This document shows, in pieces, positions 1-10,229 of a stretch of 18,689 nt of DNA. The notes under the pieces are model-generated. The model searched no databases, was not told the origin of the DNA, and saw only the letters and a program-made list of their open reading frames with translations. The position numbers were made by a program, and so were the translations under genes. Position 1 is the stretch's first letter. Every line of letters begins with the position of its first letter. This DNA is from Symbiodinium natans (Eukaryota > Sar > Dinophyceae > Suessiales > Symbiodiniaceae): assembly GCA_905221605.1 (NCBI GenBank), contig CAJNDS010001444.1, positions 1-18,689 on the forward strand, written 5' to 3'.

Positions 1-91
1 CTTAAACCCTAAACCCTAAACCCTAAACCCTAAACCCTAAACCCTAAACCCTAAACCCTAAACCCTAAACCCTAAACCCTAAACCCTAAAC
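1..91. repeat. Telomeric CCCTAAA array at the left end
   Basis: About twelve head-to-tail copies of the heptamer CCCTAAA start at base 1 and decay at about 90 into variants (ccccaaa, tcctacc). This is the C-rich strand running 5' to 3' inward, the orientation expected for a true left chromosome end. TTTAGGG repeats are known from plants, dinoflagellates and some other algae. The array is short, so the molecule or assembly is probably truncated here. Confidence 0.93.
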
Positions 92-373
92 CCCAAATCC
101 TACCTTAGAGCGCTCGCAACGTAAGTAACCTAAGAGTCTAATAGTCGCTGCAGCCCTAACTTAGGCACTTCAACCTAATTGAAACCCCTTAAGCCGCTTA
201 AGCTCCACCTTGAAAGCGAAGCCCTCAACAGCAAAGGCCAGCGCTACGCGCAGCGAAATCCTGGGATCATTATTTCACGCTGCGAGTCGCGCCACTACAT
301 TACTACTCACTGGGGGCAATAATCATATTCAGATTCATATTGGCAATACTGGGTCAACAAGGCTGAAAAGAAT
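92..373. other. Gene-free subtelomeric segment
   Basis: This stretch joins the telomere to the first gene. It starts with degenerate telomere-like pieces (ccctaac, aacccctt) and becomes unique sequence of mixed composition. I see no open frame with gene-like composition, no RNA gene and no tandem repeat. Because the neighbouring gene is on the minus strand, it should hold that gene's 3' untranslated region. Confidence 0.5.
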
Positions 374-1537
374 CTAGTCTGCAAGAGAAGCTGCCATCTC
401 CTCCAGGCTCGAAGCCGACTCGACACAGCTCTGCACCATGGCGCCAACAGCGCGGAACGCTGCCATAGCCTTCTCTTGGAGCTCTGTAGCTGCGGCCTGG
501 ACGAAGTGCTGCTTGAAGGCCTGGATGGCAGACTGACAAGACTCATCATCGCCTGAGTCGTCCAAGTAGCGAGAAAGCGCCACGTCGCAAGTGCTCCATT
601 GCTTCAAGCAATCTGAAGTTGGGTCGCCTACGCGGCCTGGGCCAATCTTCTTCTTGCTGAACACAAACCTGGCCAACCCAGCAATCTCGCCACACAGAGA
701 GCCATACTTGTCCCTGTCCTTCGCGAGACTTGCCGGCGCAGCCTTGGCGGTGTCCGCCCAGAACTGGTGCTTGGTAAGCTCGGCGCACTCCATGGCTCTG
801 AACACTTCTTCAATGTCCAAGCTAGAGTGGGCGTCAACATCGTCAGGCTGCTTGCTGCCGCTCCGAGCAACTACTGCTTCCACGAGGGACTCCAAGCACG
901 TAGTCAAAGTGCTCGACAGCATGGTGTGGACACCTTTCTGCACGACTTGCCAGAACTCCTTCAGCATGCCCTGCACTGAAAACCTGTGTTTGCTGGTCAG
1001 CTTCTGCTCGTCCTTGCTACGCTTGATGTTCCAGAACGGCACGACCACGTCGGAGACGGCGCTTGCGGTCATTTCGCCTTCTGAAGCTTGAACCCGACTC
1101 AAAGCTTCCTGAAGGTTGCAGACGAATAGCTCGCCTTGCAGCTGAGCTTGCCCGTGCTCCACGCGTTGCTGGCAGTCACTGATGATGGCCATTCCTGTCT
1201 TGTGCTTTTGCAGGAACTGAACCACCCCATCCTCCAAGATCTCCTCTTGCTCAGCCTTGTGGAAGCGCTCAAGAGCGGAGTTCGTGGCACTAAGGTCAGA
1301 GACCTGCAACAAGTCTTTGACGACCCTGGCTGTAAACGCCACTGCTGAAAGAAGGCTGTTGCCAGCGTCAAAAGCGTCGCAGATCTCTGTCGCCAAACTC
1401 AACGCTTGCTCTCGCCCCCATGAGCCATGCTTCACCACCTCCTCCTTGCTCAAGAACGAAGTCATTCTCGCCTCAACGTCTGTGTGCACGAAGTCTCTCA
1501 ACTCCTGTCCCATGCCAAAGCAGCTGATGGCCTCGGC
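374..1537 (-). CDS. Helical hypothetical protein; probable C-terminal exon of the zinc-finger gene at 4017-2194
   Basis: An open frame of 387 codons plus stop. It could be a separate gene from an ATG at 1549 (391 residues). I prefer it as exon 2 of the upstream gene: an acceptor CAG|GCC lies at 1538, in phase 0, and the upstream frame has a GC donor (GAG|GCC) at 2194, also phase 0. The protein is almost entirely predicted-helical, rich in Ala, Glu, Gln and Leu, with heptad-like stretches and no membrane segment or signal peptide. I recognise no catalytic motif. The composition matches the helical tail of the 622-codon frame, which supports joining. One copy of the GGTCNGAGACC motif (1294-1304) lies inside and encodes Val-Ser-Asp. 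The two-exon model gives 995 residues. The coding call is fairly sure; the join is inference. Confidence 0.72.
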   Translation of the reverse strand, partial: AEAISCFGMGQELRDFVHTDVEARMTSFLSKEEVVKHGSWGREQALSLATEICDAFDAGNSLLSAVAFTARVVKDLLQVSDLSATNSALERFHKAEQEEILEDGVVQFLQKHKTGMAIISDCQQRVEHGQAQLQGELFVCNLQEALSRVQASEGEMTASAVSDVVVPFWNIKRSKDEQKLTSKHRFSVQGMLKEFWQVVQKGVHTMLSSTLTTCLESLVEAVVARSGSKQPDDVDAHSSLDIEEVFRAMECAELTKHQFWADTAKAAPASLAKDRDKYGSLCGEIAGLARFVFSKKKIGPGRVGDPTSDCLKQWSTCDVALSRYLDDSGDDESCQSAIQAFKQHFVQAAATELQEKAMAAFRAVGAMVQSCVESASSLEEMAASLAD

Positions 1538-2193
1538 CTGAGCGCTCATGGTTGCTGATGAGCTATTCAATGCTAATAATTACCCATGTCCAATTACGAA
1601 GCAGCCTTAGACTTCCGGGCCTGCTCTGCTCTACTGACAGCATCCTGGCTTACCCCAAAGCCCTAGGAGTCACTGCTTTGGCTAAGCACCATACTGCACT
1701 GATTCATTATGAGTAACAATTACTAATTATTAATCACTGATTACTAATTCCTAATCACCTCTTACTACTTACTAATTACTAATCAATAATTACTACTAAT
1801 TAGTACTTACTAATTACTAATTACTAAGTACTAACTACTAATTACTAATTACCAATTACTAATTACTAATTATTAGTTACTAATTACTAATTACCAATTA
1901 CTAATTACTAATTATTAGTTACTAATTAACTTACTAATTATTAATTACTAATTACTAATTTCTACTTACTAATTATTAATTACTACTTACTAATGACTAC
2001 TTACTACTTACTAGTTTTTTTACTTTTAATTGCTAATTACTAAGTACTAGTTGCTAATTCCTAATTATTACTTGCTAATTACTAAGTACCAATTACCGAT
2101 TACGAATTACGAATTACTAAGTGCTAATAACTACTTACTACTTACTGATTACTCATTACTAATGACTATCGTAGCCCGAGGCCCCCCAAGGGC
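1538..2193 (-). repeat. Probable intron filled with degenerate TTACTAA heptamers
   Basis: Between about 1700 and 2165 the sequence is a long, imperfect run of a 7-bp unit (TTACTAA, with TTATTAA, TTACCAA and TAGTTAC variants). It is very AT-rich against GC-balanced neighbours and has no coding potential. It lies exactly between two minus-strand open frames whose ends carry phase-compatible sites: a GC donor after GAG at 2194 and a CAG|G acceptor at 1538. I therefore read it as a 656-nt intron. The acceptor lacks a strong pyrimidine tract, so an intergenic spacer between two genes remains possible. Confidence 0.6.
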
Positions 2194-4017
2194 CTCGGCG
2201 GAGTTTGCGGCCAAGGCCTGACCGTACTCCTTGAGATTGCGGAAGGTCATCTTCTCATTCAGCTTGCTCTCGAGCATTTTGAACCAAAAGCAGGACCCCA
2301 CCTTGAGGCCATGAGGCAAAAGTGCATCGTAGCCTTCCTGCAAAGCCTTTGGCGCAGAAGTTGCTGAGTTCAAGGCATTGTTGAACTCGACAGCGGCTGT
2401 GACAGCCTCCTTCAGCTTTACAAACTGCTTGTGCTCGGTCTGAAATGCTGCTTTGTTGGCGCTGCTTTCGATTCTTTTGATCTGGTTGGTGATTGAAGAC
2501 GACACGCCGCTGAGCTGCTTGTTTCTGGCCGCGTGAGGCTTCTTTTCTGTGAAGTTATAGTCGTTGCCAAACAAGCAAAGTGGCGAGAAGTCATTTGCCA
2601 GCTTCTGATGCTCCCTCCTGAGAGCTTCGCAAAGCCTCAAGCCTCGCCCATCTAAGGCCAAAACGTCAGGCTGGGCATCCCCTCGCTCGGCCGGGGCGTC
2701 GAGCTTCACCTGGTTGCTCCTAGCCAGCGACGGTGCATCGACCGATAGGGCAACAGTTTCAGCAGCTCTTGAAGAGGCTTTGCCGGCTTTGCTGGAGGAT
2801 GAAGCTGGGGCGGCCTTCGCAGACGGCCTTGACTTGGCCACTGCTTTGGCAGACTTCGTCTTCCTCCCAAGAGCTGCAACGCGGGCTTGCACCGCTGCGC
2901 CGTCGTCACTGTCTGACTGGTCAGTGCTGAGAAGGTCCTCTTCATGGCCTTGACCCGCACTCTGGCCCCCCGCTGACTTGTCTGCTGCCAGGCCAGAGGC
3001 CGAAGAAGAAGCAGCGCTGGCTGCTCCAAGCGGTATGGCCCCGCTGGCAAGCATGGCCAGGATGCCATCAGTGTCCATGATCTTGGCGGACACAACGCTC
3101 GCCTCGCGCTCCTTCTGGACTTCCTGAAGCACTGAGTTGATGGCATCGGTCTTGTTCTGCAGGGCTTGCTCCGCAAAGATCTCCTTGGCATCCTTGCGGG
3201 AGTGCTCCTCTGTTTCTACAAGGCACGCTCTGTCCTCGTAGTTCTGCACTTTGTAGTGGCCTTTCTTGCCGGTCATGACATAGCAGCCCCTCACAGTTTT
3301 TCCACCAATGACCTCTTCCACGACTTTGCTCTCGTCCAGCGTCCCGTAGCTAGGTGACCACTCTGCAACATCTACGAATGTCATCTCAGGCCCCTTGAAT
3401 CTGGTCCCTGTCTGGCTCAAAGTCTTGAGCGTCGTGACAGCCTTCAACTCCTCGCGATCTTTCTTGCCACTGCGAAACTTCTTGCCACCGCTTTTGTTCT
3501 GCTTCTTGAGGAACTCGTCCCGGGCTGACAAGAACTTCGTGTGGTCGACGCTGCCGCTCTCGACCTTCTTGAGGTAGAGAGAGTGTGGCCCATGCTTATG
3601 CTCGTAGCCGAGCAAGCGATAAAGATTTTTGCAAATTGCATCGTGCGTGCCTGTGGGCACCCGAACCAAGCCTGAGTCTGTCTCGACCTTGCGATACTTG
3701 CCCCAAGGAACTCGGTCATCATCACCTGCCTCAGGGTCGAGTAGCGGCGACATGTCGGAAGACAAGCAGCCGCAGAACCCACACTTGCAAGTTTTGGCAG
3801 CTGAGTGGTCAATGGGCAAGTAATCCTCTTTACACGAGCTCCCCACTGATCTCCGGCTTGCTCTGGACCTGACCGAGCCACCGCCACCGCCCATGAGCGA
3901 CATGAGGTCCTCATCCACAGCGATCGGGCTCATGGCCCGCTTTCTCCCACGCGTCTTCTTCTTTTCGTTGTGAGAAGACGAGTCTTCCGAACTGCTGCTG
4001 CTGCTGTCGCTGCCCAT
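2194..4017 (-). CDS. Cysteine-cluster (zinc-finger-like) nuclear or mobile-element protein, N-terminal exon
   Basis: The start is the ATG at 4017; the frame stays open to a stop at 2149 (622 residues unspliced) or is cut at a GC donor after 2194 (608 codons in exon 1). The first 30 residues are a poly-Ser/Asp acidic run followed by Lys/Arg-rich stretches that could be a nuclear localisation signal. A cysteine cluster of the form C-x-C-x2-C-x-C follows near residues 77-82, then a conserved-looking block with Trp-Gly-Lys-Tyr and another Cys in a context typical of short DNA-binding zinc modules. The middle has a Gly/Lys-rich basic segment; residues about 325-450 are Ala/Ser/Lys low complexity; the last 150 residues are helical. 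I associate this layout with an abundant dinoflagellate family found beside transposase-like proteins, from memory and not from a search. It lies downstream, on the same strand, of the transposase-like gene. Confidence 0.75.
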
Positions 4018-4959
4018 GTCGGCAGGCCAGCAGAGCCGCGTCTTGACGCTGTGCTTCCAAGCACGTGCCTGGCAGTCACACAATCACACTTTGCCCATGT
4101 CTCAGGGCAGCTTGGGCCGGGCAGCAAGCAGAGTCAGAAGGCTCAGCGACTCAACGGCTTAAGTGAGCGCTCAAGGCTCATGCCTACCTGGCTTGCGCAG
4201 CGCAGCACATTTTAAGAGCCCTTCTTGCGAGAAGCGCAGCAGTCACATCCAAGCCCGGTCAGCTCCAAGCCTGAGGCTGACTGTCACTGATTACTGATTG
4301 CTGGAGTGGCTGGAGCGGCTGTGCCTGCCGGGGGCTGCGTGAATCGAATAGGGTCTCTGCACTCAGTGGGCTGGGATGGGATGATCTAGCTTAAATGTCG
4401 GCTAGACGCAGACGCTGCTGAAAAATGTCAAAGTGTTTCGCGATCGGCGATTATTTTTGTTGAACATTTTTTGTTTTTCAGTATTTTTAAACAATGTTTT
4501 TTTGAGATTTTTGTTTTTTCCAAAAATTTTTTTTAGTTTTTTAGTTTTTTCAAAAAAACAAAATCTGAACTTAAAACCTTGGTTTCTGAACTTAAAACCT
4601 GGTTTTCTGAACTTAAAACGCCGTTTAACGTTCAGATTTTGTTTTTTCCAAAAAAACAAAAAAACTAAAAATGTTTTCAAAAAAACAAAAATTCAAGAAG
4701 ACTCAGAAACTTGGCTGGACACAAACGCACGCAAAGACGTGACCGAACGATTTCTAACACCCTTGTCCATTGGGGGGCGGGCCCCCTACGCGGGAGCGCT
4801 CGCGAATTTTTTTTTTGGGTCTGTTTGACAGCGAAGAGCACTGTGGCCAGGTCCTGTGGCAGCCCAGCGACAAGCCCAACCAAAACGAAAAAAACTGAGC
4901 CAAAAACACGCTTAGGCCCTTGGTGTTTGACGACTGACAAGCAAACATGACAGACCGTG
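4018..4959. other. Gene-free spacer between two minus-strand genes
   Basis: No supportable gene lies here. The first 380 bases are GC-balanced and would hold the promoter and 5' leader of the gene starting at 4017. I saw no TATA box and no dinoflagellate spliced-leader relic. From about 4430 the composition switches abruptly to T- and A-homopolymer-rich sequence containing the 21-bp repeat listed separately. After about 4690 it returns to balanced composition with an isolated T10 run near 4808. Confidence 0.5.
4440..4690. repeat. AT-rich inverted repeat with three 21-bp direct repeats
   Basis: Three copies of CTGAACTTAAAAC start at 4565, 4586 and 4607, spaced exactly 21 bp apart. They are enclosed by an inverted repeat. 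The left arm (about 4552-4575) contains AAAACAAAATCTGAAC, and the right arm (about 4624-4650) contains its reverse complement, GTTCAGATTTTGTTTT. Outside these are further T-rich and A-rich blocks that pair in the same sense. The block could form a long hairpin or be a small nonautonomous element. I saw no clear target-site duplication. Confidence 0.6.
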
Positions 4960-5639
4960 TCAGCTGTGTCGGCAGGCAGCGCTCCTAGACCGCTGCTCTG
5001 CAGCGGCAGCGTCGCTGTAGCGGGCCATGGCCTGGTCCATCTCGCGCTCGGAGAGCCCTTCAGCAAAGTCCTGCAAGTCACGGCCGCCCAGCCCAACATG
5101 ATGAGTCCTCTGAGCATGCACCGGCCAGTCATCGTCTTTGAGTCCCTCGAAAAGCCACCGCTTCAGCCGGAGCATGCAGGTCTCATCACCCAAACGTCGA
5201 GAGGAAACTGCTTTCTTGCACTGGTTAGAGCCATCACGGTCATGATGCTGCCCACAGACCGCCCCCCAGCCAGTCTGCTCACCGTCTGCTGCAACGATGG
5301 GCTGCAGCTGAAAAGGGCCCCACGGCAGCCCACGCCTTCTGTCTTGCCGCACTCGGCGAAAGGCTCGCCTCCGCTCAAAGAGCGAGTCAAAGCCTTGGCC
5401 AGCTGAGACAGCGGCAGCCGCTCTGCTAGATGACCCCTGACTCTGACCCTCGCCTGCAGGGTTGCCAGCAGCAGGACGAGCCGAAGGGGCGGAAGGACGG
5501 GCCGAAGGGGCGCTAGGCTCAGAGGGGCGGGCCGAAGGGGCGCTGGGCTCACTCGGCTCATCGCAGGGCTGCCTCAAACCCCACACATCATCTTGCTCTC
5601 CACCCCCCTCGTCGTCCCCGAGCCAGGCCTCGGCCTCAG

Positions 5640-5670
<31 letters not shown>

Positions 5671-6405
5671 TTCTGCTGCTCCCTCCTCATAAGCCGCTTC
5701 CCGTCTTGCCGGTCCTCGGCCCCTGCGATTGGGTCTGCCTCTGCCAGCTGGGCGAGCCCTCTGAGCACCTGCTCTGGGTCTCTGCACTGGTCTTTGCCTT
5801 TGTCTTCGAGCCCTCTGCATGAGCCCTGCTGCTCTGAGAGCGCGTTCCTCTTCCTTCAGTCGAGCAGCATCCCTTATCAGCTCATCAATATCCTCAAGCA
5901 GGATGCCTTCCACGCTCAGAGAGCTCAAAGTCTCGCCCAAATCTCCAAGAGTCAAGCGGCTCACGGTCCAATCGTCGCTCAAGCTGGCCAAAGTAACGCA
6001 GAGCGATGCATCGTTAAAGTAAGCCGCCGTGCCACACTCGGTGATCTTGAATTTCAAGCTGTATGGTGGCTCTGGCAAATCATTGCGCTCACTGCTGTCC
6101 AACTGCATTTCAAGCAGAATCATGTCCAAGTGAGCAGTGTATGTGCGAAATGCGAGCGTGGTGAAGACACCTCTGCGCTTACTTCTCGAGTGCCACAACA
6201 ATGTCAGTGGCAGCGCGCTGATGTTCTTTTTGGAAGGGTCAAAACGCTTCACCAAAACTGTCAAGCTTGTGTGCAGCCGCCTCATGACCACTTTCTGATC
6301 CTCTGAGAGCCGGGCCTCACACCCTCCGGGAGCGCAAACCGTGAAAAGGTTCCCTTCTTCCCTCAACGGCAAGTCCTCCTCCACAGGCTCCGGTTCTTGG
6401 TGTGC
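4960..6405 (-). CDS. Transposase-like gene, exon 3: low-complexity linker and C-terminal Cys/His domain
   Basis: This exon gives 481 residues and a stop. It begins after a strong acceptor: a pyrimidine tract (TTGCTTGCTTGC...TTTTCTGGCTCAG) followed by G, in phase 0. That matches the phase-0 GT donor at 7518. A globular first part (about 938-1130 of the joined protein) is followed by an Arg/Gln/Pro-rich basic stretch, a run of about 12 Glu encoded by GAG/GAA repeats, and a Ser-Ala-Pro-Arg-Pro decapeptide repeated about three times. A compact C-terminal domain (about 1315-1400) holds Trp-Gly-Ala-Val-Cys, two adjacent His and further Cys at about 1333 and 1347, which resembles a small zinc-binding fold. 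The open frame continues upstream into translated microsatellite only because CT repeats contain no stops; that part is not protein. No ATG fits a separate gene. Confidence 0.68.
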
Positions 6406-6484
6406 CTGAGCCAGAAAAGTAAGCAAGCAAGCAAGTACAACGCGTCGCAGAAGAGTGAAAGAAATAGAAAGGGAGAGAGGGAGA

Positions 6485-6534
<50 letters not shown>

Positions 6535-7517
6535 GGGAGAGAGAGAGAGAGACAGACAGACAGAAGGCGAGAGAGAGAGAGAGAGAGATAACGAGATAAA
6601 AACATCGAGAGATAGAGACGAGAGATAAAGAGATAAAGAGACAAAGACAAAGACTTTGATAAAGAGATGAAGAGATAAAAAGAGATAGAGAGGGAGAGGG
6701 AGGAGAGGGAGAAAAAAGATAGAAAGAGAGAAAGAGAGCAAGAGAGAAAGAGAGAAAGAGAGAAAGAGAGAAAGAGAGAAAGAAAGAAAGAGAGAAAGAG
6801 AGAAAGAGAGAAAGAGAGACAGAGATAAAGAGAGAAAGAGAGAAAGAGAGAAAGAGAGAAAGAGAGAAAGAGAGAAAGAGAGAAAGAGAAAAAGAGAGAA
6901 AGAGAGAAAGAGGAGAAATAGGAAAAAGAGAGGAAAAGAGAGAGAGAAAAAGGAGAGGAGAAAGAGAGAAGAGAAAGAGAGAAAGAGAGAAAGCGAGAAA
7001 GAGGGGATCTGGAGGTGGAGAAAGAGAGAAAGAGAGAGGAGAAAAGAGAGAAAAGATGGAAGAGAGAAAGATAGAAAGAGGAAGAAGGAGAAAGAGAGAA
7101 AGAGGAAAAGAGAGAAGAGAAAAAGAGGAAAGAAGATCAAACGAAAAAGAAACAAAGACAGAGAGGGGATACAGAAAGAAAAAGAGATAGAGAGATAGAG
7201 AGATAGAGAGATAGAGAGATAGAGAGATAGAGAGATAGAGAGATAGAGAGATAGAGAGATAGAGAGATAGAGAGATAGAGAGATAGAGAGATAGAGAGAT
7301 AGAGAGATAGAGAGATAGAGAGATAGAGAGATAGAGAGATAGAGAGATAGAGTCAAAAGGATAGATAGAAAGATAGAGACATAAAGATAAAGACATAAAG
7401 AGATCGAGAGATAGATACTCGGAGAAAGATAAAGCCAGCGCTCACACATACCCCTCTCCGCCAGTTATTGACCCACTGAGCTGTAATGCTAAATTTGAAA
7501 TTTGTCATTTTCACTAC
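6406..7517 (-). repeat. Intron 2 of the transposase-like gene: 1 kb purine/pyrimidine microsatellite
   Basis: From about 6450 to 7425 the plus strand is almost purely purine with T interruptions: (GA)n, then (GAAA)n/(GAGAGAAA)n blocks, then a regular (GATAGAGA)n run of about 170 bases near 7185-7352. The sense strand is therefore pyrimidine-rich. It is bounded by CAA|GTAGTG (donor, 7518) and by a pyrimidine tract with CAG|G (acceptor, 6406), both in phase 0, giving a 1112-nt intron. Long frames through it, full of Ser-Leu-Ser-Leu, are translation artefacts. The mirror symmetry of GA tracts could allow triplex DNA. Confidence 0.75.
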
Positions 7518-9067
7518 TTGCACATGGAGTGAGAGCTTCAGCACAAGTTGACGAAGAGTGCTCGAAGGGCCTGCCTCGACCCACTGTCTTCGGGCAGAAG
7601 CAAAGGCATTGCTGTCTTCGAAAGACTCCAGAAAGCCTTTCAGGTACTCTTCGGACAGAGGCCAGCCTTCAGACGCTGTGCTCATTTTCCAGGGTCCTCC
7701 TGGCAGGTCAGGCGGCTTGTCCTGGGCCTCGGCCATCTGCAGGGCCGCTTTCCGAGCATTGTGCGCCCTTGCCTTCTCACTCCAAGCTCGCTTGTCCTGC
7801 GCACTCAAAGCCTTCCACTGCCTGGTGGCATCCTTCAAGAAATCCGAAGACTCCTGAGCCCCTCTGCAGCGCGTGGCTTGACTTTCTTTCAAGTCTTTGG
7901 AAAATAGGTGATAACCATTCAATCTTGCCACCGTGTCTTCCTTCCTACACCAAGTAGGTCGAGACAGATTCTGATGCGGAGCATAGGCTTCACCTAGCTT
8001 GCTACGTCTCCAAATTTCAACAGCATCCCTGAAGGATCGAGTCACGTGCTTGGCAGCCAGAAGGCCAAGAGAAGCCCCCTGGCCTTTCACGTCGGTCCAA
8101 TGAGAAAAATGAGCGAACTTACGCTCGATGAACGTCGACGTCAGGACAACTCTTTGAAAAACAGCCTGCAGGAATTCTCGAAAGTCTGCATCCTGACACG
8201 AAGCCACATCTGAAGTGGATCGAATCCTGGCAGAGCACCCTGAATCCACACAGCAGCCCGGCGCTCGGAACAGTTCCTCCGCGCAGACGCGCGCGCTGTC
8301 CTGGGTAGCGTCTGGATCGGCCAGAGGCCAGAGTTTCCAGGGATACGTCAAAAAAGGCTCGACAACCTTTCTGATGAGTTGCCCCAATGTGATAAGCACT
8401 GACCTTAATGCAATGCGTTTCCTGGCCTGAGGCCAATCCTGAAATGGCCCATGAAAAAAACACAACACCCTGTAGGCAGCCTTTGGCTCCCGAAGTTGAC
8501 GCACAAGATCGCGAATGACCTTGTTGCCAGGGCTGCCAGGTCCTGAGCAGAATTGGCCCAGGGACAGCACAACGTCAGCGGAGCTTTCATCACCTCTGGG
8601 CTGAGGGCGATCTGAATGCCAAGTGGAAGTCTTGAATAGAATCCAATGAAGCTTCATACAAGGGGCTGCAATGTGCAACCACAGCATGTTAACGAAGCGG
8701 GAGTCATCATCACAAAGAAACCTTTGGGCTTTGGCATTTCGCTTCCTGGCTAACTTCTTCCATCTCTCTACTTCGTTGATTGGGACCTTCAGAGCCTCAT
8801 CTTCTGCGTCCCCCGAATTTTCCTGCTCAGAGAGCGCTTCTGCAGCACCTATCCGGCCAAACTGCTGCTGGAATGCTTGCTGGCCAATATCGCTGAAAGC
8901 CGCCAGCAAAACACAGGCGCCAACGCAAGGGAATACTTTGGTCCACTTATTCAAGGCAGGAACTGCAATTGGGCGAAGAAGGCACTCACTGAACAGGTCC
9001 ACGGCCTTGCGCTTGGACTCCGCAAGCGTCTGACAGCAGTTGTCGCGGCAGACGTGCACCGGTCGTC
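7518..9067 (-). CDS. Transposase-like gene, exon 2: helical core, candidate catalytic Glu and HMG box
   Basis: This exon encodes residues 422-937 of the joined protein. It has no ATG near its beginning; the frame opens with a GTG codon after an in-frame TGA, so it needs a spliced start. The acceptor TTTTGCTTCGCAG|GA at 9068 supplies phase 1. Features in order: a Cys/His-rich start (C-R-D-N-C-C); an Ala-Leu-Asn-Lys-Trp-Thr motif near 459; a long predicted-helical middle; a Trp-Pro-Trp-Lys-Leu-Trp-like block near 664; and Thr-Ser-Thr-Phe-Ile-Glu-Arg at about 731-737, whose Glu735 I propose as the third acidic residue of a DDE-type active site. An HMG-box-like region follows at about 803-859 (Asn-Gly-Tyr-His-Leu-Phe, then Trp-Lys-Ala-Leu-Ser and Lys-Arg-Ala-Trp). 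The HMG box is the best supported domain; the transposase call rests on layout and family memory. Confidence 0.72.
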
Positions 9068-9331
9068 CTGCGAAGCAAAAGTTTCAGGCAAGGTCACAGG
9101 GGTTTAGGGGAGCAGGGGCGTCCACGCTTAGCTGCTAGCTGCTCAGCACTCGACTGACGCTGTGACAGGCAAGCAAAGCAAAGGTCAGGGCTTTTTTGAC
9201 GCGCTGTCTTGCATCGCCAAGTGATGGCAATGCTGGCGCTCGTGACAGGAAAGCAGTCCACTCCAATTTCCGCTCTGAGAGCAATCAGCAGCCTCACTTC
9301 AAGCCTGCCTAACAAGGAGTCTACCAGAAAC

Positions 9332-9722
<391 letters not shown>

Positions 9723-9999
9723 CACTAGTGCTAGAAGTCGTCGACTAATCGAGGCTGCCTGCTCAAAGAGCGACCCTGCCAATCTGCCAATAGCTACGCC
9801 AGCTCTATGCTGGAAAAAGGCTATATACATGGGCAAAGTCGGGGTGCAAGCCACCATCCACAGCGGCAGGCCAGGTCGGAGACCGACGTCTCACCTGCTC
9901 AGAACTTGAGACATCATGAGTGCGCGACTGACTCCGAATGACATGGTGACATGGGACATGTGACGTGTGACACGAGACACTCAGCTTTGTTACTATTTG

Positions 10000-10176
10000 T
10001 TACTGCAAAAGAAGGCAAAATAACAAGTTCCAAGCAGCAAAGCCCAGCCTGACACGGTGATGCAGAGCTCTCTCCCAGGGCTCCGAGGCCGGGTGGTAGG
10101 AAGGGGCTTGCCACCAACGCAAATATTGGGCCAAGTCTGAGTTGCACTTCAAGGCCACATCCAAGCAAGACTTGCC
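10000..10176 (-). CDS. Possible terminal exon of the ankyrin gene
   Basis: A minus-strand frame here opens with Gly-Lys-Ser-Cys-Leu-Asp-Val-Ala-Leu-Lys followed by Asp-Leu-Ala-Gln-Tyr-Leu-Arg, which reads like an ankyrin repeat helix pair. It is in a different frame from the main ankyrin frame. A CAG|GA donor at 10335/10334 (phase 0) and a GAG|GGC acceptor at 10177/10176 (phase 0) would join them through a 158-nt intron. The junction would read Cys-Gly-Gly-Gln then Gly-Lys-Ser-Cys. The pyrimidine tract is weak, so this is a suggestion rather than a firm exon. Confidence 0.35.
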   Translation of the reverse strand, partial: GKSCLDVALKCNSDLAQYLRWWQAPSYHPASEPWERALHHRVRLGFAAWNLLFCLLLQ

Positions 10177-10229
10177 CTCGGTTGGTCGAGCACTCATTCA
10201 ATCACGCGCGAGCAGCTAATCACGGACTG

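Noticed and set aside
591-1091. A 166-residue plus-strand frame
   Set aside because: It is antisense to the minus-strand exon 1537-374, which has more protein-like composition and fits the splice model; there is no recognisable domain.
5593-6306. A 237-residue plus-strand frame
   Set aside because: It is antisense to the transposase-like exon 3; its poly-Phe run is the complement of the Glu tract.
6406-7449. Open frames of 95-829 residues rich in Ser-Leu-Ser-Leu
   Set aside because: They are translations of CT-rich microsatellite, which lacks stops in several frames; only the part from 6405 downward has protein-like sequence.
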